Part shown: positions 59,307-64,000 of the stretch, one piece after another
Position numbering within the stretch: position 1 is the stretch's first letter
Layout: every line of letters begins with the position of its first letter
The notes under the pieces: model-generated
Databases searched by the model: none
What the model was told of the DNA's origin: nothing
Seen by the model: the letters and a program-made list of their open reading frames with translations, nothing else
Assembly: GCF_000716335.1 (NCBI RefSeq)
Contig: NZ_KL591002.1
Location: forward strand, 541,020 to 605,019
Origin: Streptomyces sp. NRRL S-118
GTDB lineage: Bacteria; Actinomycetota; Actinomycetes; Streptomycetales; Streptomycetaceae
Direction of reading: 5' to 3'
DNA: 64,000 bases
Position numbers and translations under genes: made by a program

Positions 59307-61436
59307 TCAGTCGCCGAGCAGCAAGCGGTCGAACTGCGGGCTGATCACCGACCAGTCCCAGGTCGCCAGCGAGTGCTTCGCCGCCGCGGCCGTCGCCTCG
59401 CGCCAGTCCTCCTCGGAGGCGGTCATGGCCAGGATCCGGTCCGCGGCCTCGCGCTCCGAGCCGACGACCCAGTCGGCGGGGAAGAGGGTCCGCGCGCCGT
59501 TCTCCTTGTCGGCGAAGAACGGCCAGTCGCGCACGACCGGCAGCGCACCGCTGACCGCGCCCTCGACGAGCCCGCAGTGGAAGCTCTCGCGGACCGAGGA
59601 GCTGAGTATCACGCCCACCCGGGTCAGCGCCCCGGGCACGTCCTCGGTGCGGCCGACCAGCTCGACGGCGTCCGCGAGCTCGGCGAGGTCCTTCTGCAGC
59701 AGGTCGTCGTAGGCGCGGGCGGCCGGACTGGCCTTGCGGTCCAGGCCGTTGCCGATGACGACGAGACGGTAGCGCTCGTCGCGCTCCCGCAGCAGCCGCA
59801 GCACCTCCAGGGCCCAGCGCGGGTCCTTGGCGACGGCGCTCACGCCGACCAGGCCGAGGGTGAAGCGGATGTCGCCGCTGTCCTTGTCGCGCTGGAAGCG
59901 CTCCAGGTCCATGGCGTTGGCGATGACGTGCAGGCCCGGGCCGCCCGGTTCGGCGAGCCGCGGCACGGTCTCGACGACGAGGTCGCGCAGGTGGTCACCG
60001 ACGAAGACCATGTCGTCCACGCGGGAGGTGTCCACCAGGTGCGGCCAGAAGGTGAACGCCTCGTAGCTGTGCAGCCGTACGACGATCCGGGTCGTGCCCG
60101 GGTCGGCCAGGGTGAACAGCGCGGCGGCGTTGGTGCACCAGTCGACGAAGACGGTGTCCGCCCAGTCCAGGTGCGGGCGCAGCGCCGCCTCGACCTGGTC
60201 GCCGAACGCCTTCTGCCCGCCCAGCGCGTACTCCATCATCCGCTGCCCGCCCTTGGCGAGCGGCCGCAGCGTCTCGTCGTCCTTGAGGTCGAGGAAACGG
60301 ATCTCGACGCCCGGGTGGTCGGCGTACCGGTCGCGGATCGGCTGCAGGAAGTTGGCGTTGGAGTACGTGGTGACCAGCAGCCGCAGGGGCCGGCCGGCGG
60401 GCGCCGGGGCGGCGGGCCGCGTACGGCCCCGGGGCGCGCCGAGCGCCCGGAAGGCGGCCGAGGCGCGGAACGGCGCCAGGTAGCCGGCCGGGTCCGCGGC
60501 GAGCGGCGAGGTCAGCCGGTCGAAGTGGATCGACCGGTGGAAGGCGAGGGTCAGCGCGGAGGACAGTGCGGCGGCCGCGCCCTTCGCGTCGCCCTGCTGG
60601 TAGCGCTGGTCGGCGAGGGCGAGCGCCGCCTTGCAGGCGGTGGCGCGCAGCGCCGGGTCGTCGTGGCCGCGCGCCAGGTCGGCGCGGGCGGCCTCGGCGA
60701 GCAGGTCGGCGCGCAGTGCCTGGCTGGCGGTGCGCTGGGCGGCCGCGTTGAGGACCATGGTGGCGCCCGCCTTGCGGCCGCCCTTCGCCATGCTCGTGGA
60801 GACGCGGCGGGCCAGCTTGGCGCGCAGCCGGTCCGGCACCTTGGGTGCGACGACCGCGGTGCGCCACGCCTTCGCGCCGAGCGCGGTGCGCATCACGGCC
60901 GGGGAGGAGGCGCGGCGCAGGGCGGCACCCGCGCCCCGCCGGGCGGCCCGCCGGGTGGAGCGGGCGGCGACGACCGGGGACGGCACGCTGCGCGCGGCGT
61001 CGCGCAGGGCGTAGTGGACGGGGCGCTCGCGGCGGGCCTCCAGGGCCTTGAGGGCGGGGGCGATGCCGAAGACGGCGTCGGCCCGCCGGTTGCGCTGGGC
61101 CAGGCGCCACACCGCGTACACGGCCGGGGCGTCCAGGGCGACGAGCACCTGGGCGCGGCGTCCGAACCGGCGCACCTGGCGGTCCTGCTCTATGCAGGCC
61201 CAGATCCGGCGCGGCCCGGAGAGCTTGGCGACGCGCTTCTCGAAGACGGGGCCGCGCTCGGCGGCCGCCTCGGTCAGCGAGCGCAGCCCGCCCAGGCCGA
61301 GTCCCGGCTCGATGTCCCCGGTGGCGAACAGGCCCACCAGCTCGACGGTGGCGCCCGCGGCGCGGAACTTCTCCAGCGATGCCTTGAGGACCGCGGGCTG
61401 CGGCAGGGCGCCCGCGATCAGGAGTACGTGCGTCAT
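59307..61436 (-). CDS. Large glycosyltransferase (GT4-like C-terminal domain)
   Basis: 709 aa. The N-terminal ~150 residues look like a Rossmann-type domain (MTHVLLIAGALPQPAVLKAS). The middle is Arg/Ala-rich and helical (about 150-350). The C-terminal half is a GT-B glycosyltransferase: LLVTTYSNANFLQPIRDRY, FVDWCTNAAALF, VRLHSYEAFTFWPHLVD, VFVGDHLRDLVV, VVIGNGLDRKA and ESFHCGLVEGAVSGALPVV with the E-x6/7-E nucleotide-sugar motif. ATG 61436 overlaps the stop of the preceding gene by 4 bp (ATGA) and follows GGAGG. Donor and acceptor unknown. Confidence 0.82.
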   Translation of the reverse strand: MTHVLLIAGALPQPAVLKASLEKFRAAGATVELVGLFATGDIEPGLGLGGLRSLTEAAAERGPVFEKRVAKLSGPRRIWACIEQDRQVRRFGRRAQVLVALDAPAVYAVWRLAQRNRRADAVFGIAPALKALEARRERPVHYALRDAARSVPSPVVAARSTRRAARRGAGAALRRASSPAVMRTALGAKAWRTAVVAPKVPDRLRAKLARRVSTSMAKGGRKAGATMVLNAAAQRTASQALRADLLAEAARADLARGHDDPALRATACKAALALADQRYQQGDAKGAAAALSSALTLAFHRSIHFDRLTSPLAADPAGYLAPFRASAAFRALGAPRGRTRPAAPAPAGRPLRLLVTTYSNANFLQPIRDRYADHPGVEIRFLDLKDDETLRPLAKGGQRMMEYALGGQKAFGDQVEAALRPHLDWADTVFVDWCTNAAALFTLADPGTTRIVVRLHSYEAFTFWPHLVDTSRVDDMVFVGDHLRDLVVETVPRLAEPGGPGLHVIANAMDLERFQRDKDSGDIRFTLGLVGVSAVAKDPRWALEVLRLLRERDERYRLVVIGNGLDRKASPAARAYDDLLQKDLAELADAVELVGRTEDVPGALTRVGVILSSSVRESFHCGLVEGAVSGALPVVRDWPFFADKENGARTLFPADWVVGSEREAADRILAMTASEEDWREATAAAAKHSLATWDWSVISPQFDRLLLGD

Positions 61437-62839
61437 GCCGAGAGGTCCTCCACCTCGTGCGTGCTCGAGGACGGAGACGTGACTCCGGATTCCCCCGGTT
61501 CCGTGACGGCCGGGTCGGCCTGGGCGATCAGGCGGCGTACCGCGGGTCCCATCTGGGCCGACCGCGCGTACTGCGCGGCGTGCTTCCTGGCGGCGGCCCG
61601 GTCCTCGTCGGTGGCCTCGACGGCGATCTTCGCGGCGCTGGAGTAGGCGGCGGCGAGCGCCTCCACGTCGAAGCCGAAGGCGCCGGTCCACAGCGGGTGC
61701 CCGGTCATGACGGTGGTGGCGTCGTGCTCCACCGCGTGCGCGGACATCACCGGCAGGCCGGTGGCCGCGTACTCGTACACCTTGCCGGACGTCATGTACT
61801 TGCCGCCCATGATCATCAGCAGCAGGACGTCCCAGCTCGCGAAGATGTCGGGCACCTCGGCCTTGGGGGCGGGTCCGCCGAAGGACACCGCCTGCCCCTG
61901 GGCCTGGGCCTGGCGAATCATCTCCATGTGGGCGTTGGCCTCGCGGGCCGCGCCGGACCCGATCTGGCCGCGGATCTCCAGGCGGGAGCGGGCCACCAGC
62001 GGGTCGCGCTGCCGGGCGAGCTCCCAGCCGTCGAGGACGGCGCGCAGGATGCGGGGCGGCGAGGTGACCACGCCGAGGTGGCCGAAGACCAGGCCGGCCT
62101 CGGGGTCGGGCGTGCGGGTCGCGGCGGGCACGCTGTCCTCGTCGTAGCCGTTGCGCACGACGTGGATGCGGTGGGCCAGGTCGGGGTGGCGCTCGCGGTA
62201 CCACTCGGCGATGGGGTCGTTGACCAGCCACAGCGACAGCGCGTTCTCCAGGACCTTGCGCTCCCACTGCCCGGAGAACGAGTCCGGGGTGAAGGCCTCG
62301 CCGCCGCCGATGACGTCGACGGACCAGCCGTCGCGGAAGTCGATGGCGTACGGGACGCGGGCGGTCTCCCACAGGTGCAGGGCGGCGGCCATGTTGACGT
62401 ACGGCACGCAGGTGGCGAGCACCAGGTCGACCGGCCTGTCCTGGTGGATCCGGGTGACGGCCCGCTCGAGGTCGGCCTTCCAGCCGCCGTAGATCGGCTC
62501 GGGGAAGTCCTTCATCCCCTTCTTGCGGTACGCGGCGGCCCACTGGACCGGGCGCAGCGCACGGTCCTCGGAGAACTTCCGGATGTCGGTCTCCAGGTCC
62601 TCGCGGACCAGCGGCAGCTTCACGATGCGCACGCGCGGGTCGACCCGCTCGGAGAGCGTGTGGTCGAGGCCGAAGTCCCGCTCCCAGGACTCGTCGGCGA
62701 TGGTCACCACCGTCACGTCCCAGCCCTGTGCGATGAACTGGTTCGCTGTTTCGCGCATCCGGTAGGCGCAGCTTTTGGCCGCGGGTGGGAACCCGATCGC
62801 CAGGTAGATCACATGCTTGGGAGCAGGGATGGTAGACAC
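61433..62839 (-). CDS. Family 4-type glycosyltransferase
   Basis: 468-aa GT-B protein: HVIYLAIGFPPAAKSCAYRM and TANQFIAQGWDVTVVT at the start, YAIDFRDGWSVD in the first domain, then FGHLGVVTSPPRILRAVLDG, LEIRGQIGSGAA and LLLMIMGGKYMTSGKVYEYA (the KxxEY motif of GT4 enzymes). The GTG start at 62839 diverges from the gene at 62981 over a 141-bp gap. It is translationally coupled to the following large glycosyltransferase, so both probably act on one glycan. Confidence 0.85.
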   Translation of the reverse strand: MSTIPAPKHVIYLAIGFPPAAKSCAYRMRETANQFIAQGWDVTVVTIADESWERDFGLDHTLSERVDPRVRIVKLPLVREDLETDIRKFSEDRALRPVQWAAAYRKKGMKDFPEPIYGGWKADLERAVTRIHQDRPVDLVLATCVPYVNMAAALHLWETARVPYAIDFRDGWSVDVIGGGEAFTPDSFSGQWERKVLENALSLWLVNDPIAEWYRERHPDLAHRIHVVRNGYDEDSVPAATRTPDPEAGLVFGHLGVVTSPPRILRAVLDGWELARQRDPLVARSRLEIRGQIGSGAAREANAHMEMIRQAQAQGQAVSFGGPAPKAEVPDIFASWDVLLLMIMGGKYMTSGKVYEYAATGLPVMSAHAVEHDATTVMTGHPLWTGAFGFDVEALAAAYSSAAKIAVEATDEDRAAARKHAAQYARSAQMGPAVRRLIAQADPAVTEPGESGVTSPSSSTHEVEDLSA

Positions 62840-62980
62840 CCGAAAACGCTAGCATGGCGGGATTGCGCGCCGACCACGGCCGAGGGGCCGCTCGGTTTCC
62901 CCCGGACGACCCTGGAAGGCCGCTGCCGGCAGCCCCCCACCGCCACCACCGGGCGAGACATATTCCTCGGGAGAACAGTG

Positions 62981-64000
62981 ATGCCGCAGTCCGCTCAAAC
63001 GGCCCGGCTGGTCTTTCTGGCCGGCACCGACGTCGCCGTCGATTCCCGAACGGGACGCATGGCGGTCGCGGCGGCGCGGGACGGGTGGGACGTCACGATC
63101 CTCTCACCCGGCGCGGCCGACGACGTGGAGGAGTCCTCCCTCGGGCGCGTCAACCTCGTGCGCGTCCCCGTCGGCACCGCTCTGCGGGAGCGGGCCGCCC
63201 TGCGCGCCAAGGGCCACCGCCTGCGCCGCATGATCACCCAGTACGGGCTGACCGACCCGGAGCAGCTCAGCCGCTTCCACGCCGGACACGGCGCCTGGGT
63301 CCGCCAGTCCACGGCCCGCGCGGGCTCGCTGGGCGCGCCCGCCCGCCAGGGCGCCAAGGCGTGGATACGGATGCGGCGCGAGGCGCACCGGATGCGGATG
63401 CGCGTCTACCGGTGGGAGCGCCGCCGCGACCTGACGGCGGGCGGCCCGACCGGCGACTGGCGCACGGACTGGCCGGAGCTCCTCGACCTCGACCTGGCGC
63501 TCGGCGCGGAGCTGGAGAAGCTGCGGCCGGCCGTCGTCCACGTCCATGACATCTCGCTGCTGGCCACCGCCGCCCTCAGCTCCGCCCGCCTGCGGGCGCA
63601 GGGGGTGCGCACGCGCTGGGTGTACGAGATCTCCGCGCCGACCGAGGAGACGGAGTACACGCCGGAGCGCCGGGAGAGCGCCTACCGTGCGCTGGAGCGG
63701 GAGTTCACCGGCCGGGCCGACGCGCTGACCGCGGCGACCGGGCGGCTGGCCGCCTCCGCGCCGGGTGACGTCCTGCTCGTCCCGGAGGCGCCGCCCGCGC
63801 CCGCCCCCGCCGACGGGCGCGGCCCGCTGCCCGCCGTGCGCAACCTGTGCGGGCTGTACGGCGCGGGGCCGCTGTGGGTGTACGCGGGCGACCTCTCCGG
63901 CCACCAGCTGGAGACGGTGTTCGCGGCGCTGGCCCAGCTGCCGGACCACCATCTGGCGCTGGTGTCCCCCGACCCGGTGCCGGACGCGGTGCTCGCGCTC
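62981..64000 (+). CDS. Glycosyltransferase family protein (truncated by window edge)
   Basis: 340 codons with no stop before the window ends. It begins MPQSAQTARLVFLAGTDVAV and has GRMAVAAARDGWDVTILSPG, the GT-B N-terminal pattern of a nucleotide-sugar transferase, and RPAVVHVHDISLLATAALSS, the acceptor-side motif typical of GT4 enzymes. LWVYAGDLSGHQLETV near the edge begins the second domain. ATG 62981 has GGGAG 7 nt upstream. It is divergent from the coupled glycosyltransferase pair, and the gap probably holds both promoters. Confidence 0.8.
   Translation, partial: MPQSAQTARLVFLAGTDVAVDSRTGRMAVAAARDGWDVTILSPGAADDVEESSLGRVNLVRVPVGTALRERAALRAKGHRLRRMITQYGLTDPEQLSRFHAGHGAWVRQSTARAGSLGAPARQGAKAWIRMRREAHRMRMRVYRWERRRDLTAGGPTGDWRTDWPELLDLDLALGAELEKLRPAVVHVHDISLLATAALSSARLRAQGVRTRWVYEISAPTEETEYTPERRESAYRALEREFTGRADALTAATGRLAASAPGDVLLVPEAPPAPAPADGRGPLPAVRNLCGLYGAGPLWVYAGDLSGHQLETVFAALAQLPDHHLALVSPDPVPDAVLAL

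Noticed and set aside
1..64000. CRISPR arrays, insertion sequences, prophage genes, rRNA genes
   Set aside because: No regularly spaced repeat array, transposase, integrase, phage structural gene or rRNA sequence was found; the repeats seen are short tandem duplications of 2-4 units.

Overview
The window is very GC-rich. It has a strong G/C third-position bias, many GTG starts, frequent 4-bp ATGA/GTGA stop-start overlaps and long GC-rich terminator hairpins. Protein families and gene order (hrcA-dnaJ2, hemW, lepA/rpsT, holA, comEC-comEA, leuS, nadD-LCP-rsfS, proA-proB, obg-rpmA-rplU) point to a Streptomyces chromosome, core region. From memory the order follows roughly SCO2550-SCO2597 of S. 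coelicolor; I could not check this.

Layout. 1-2323: a truncated PfkB sugar kinase and an MFS transporter, divergent around a CRP-like palindrome. 2248-6452: minus-strand run NMO, rsmE, HIT protein, rnz and adenosine deaminase. 6520-8815: heat-shock operon hrcA-dnaJ with a CIRCE operator and a 22-bp terminator hairpin. 8915-10472: metallo-beta-lactamase protein and a DUF3097 protein. 10507-16041: hemW, a kinase/GAF/SpoIIE phosphatase and a long-chain acyl-CoA ligase. 16479-20475: lepA divergent from rpsT, then holA and a small acidic protein. 20487-26031: comEC, comEA, a DegV protein and a coiled-coil membrane protein. 26182-29204: leuS preceded by what looks like a complete leucine attenuator (leader peptide with three consecutive Leu codons, then hairpins and a U-tract terminator). 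29463-32671: a two-gene redox module, a putative bis-heme membrane protein with an F/G-rich tail followed by a NuoF-like flavoprotein fused to a ferredoxin. 32726-34841: two identical tRNA-Ala(GGC) genes flanking a GT87 glycosyltransferase and two small zinc-ribbon proteins. 34915-38707: histidine phosphatase (apparent CTG start), rsfS, LCP protein, nadD and a 54-aa membrane protein. 38943-41907: an M48 protease and two related Streptomyces-type membrane proteins linked to spore-wall assembly. 41980-45235: proA, a conserved protein, proB. 45729-53185: a teichoic-acid-like glycopolymer cluster (GT2, glycerophosphotransferase, cytidylyltransferase/SDR fusion, GT4). 53463-55789: obg, rpmA, rplU and their promoter. 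55790-64000: a glycosyltransferase island that begins with two decayed genes, one a remnant of the intact mannosyltransferase-like gene downstream.

The genes serve translation and RNA maturation (leuS, lepA, rpsT, rsmE, rnz, rsfS, obg, L21/L27, tRNAs), stress response (hrcA/dnaJ), DNA uptake and replication (comEA/EC, holA), proline synthesis, and cell-wall or surface polysaccharide assembly, which dominates the right third. The signals most worth a second look are the leuS attenuator, the cytochrome/NuoF-ferredoxin module, a set of genes with leaderless-type promoters, the CTG start, and the glycosyltransferase island with its pseudogenes.
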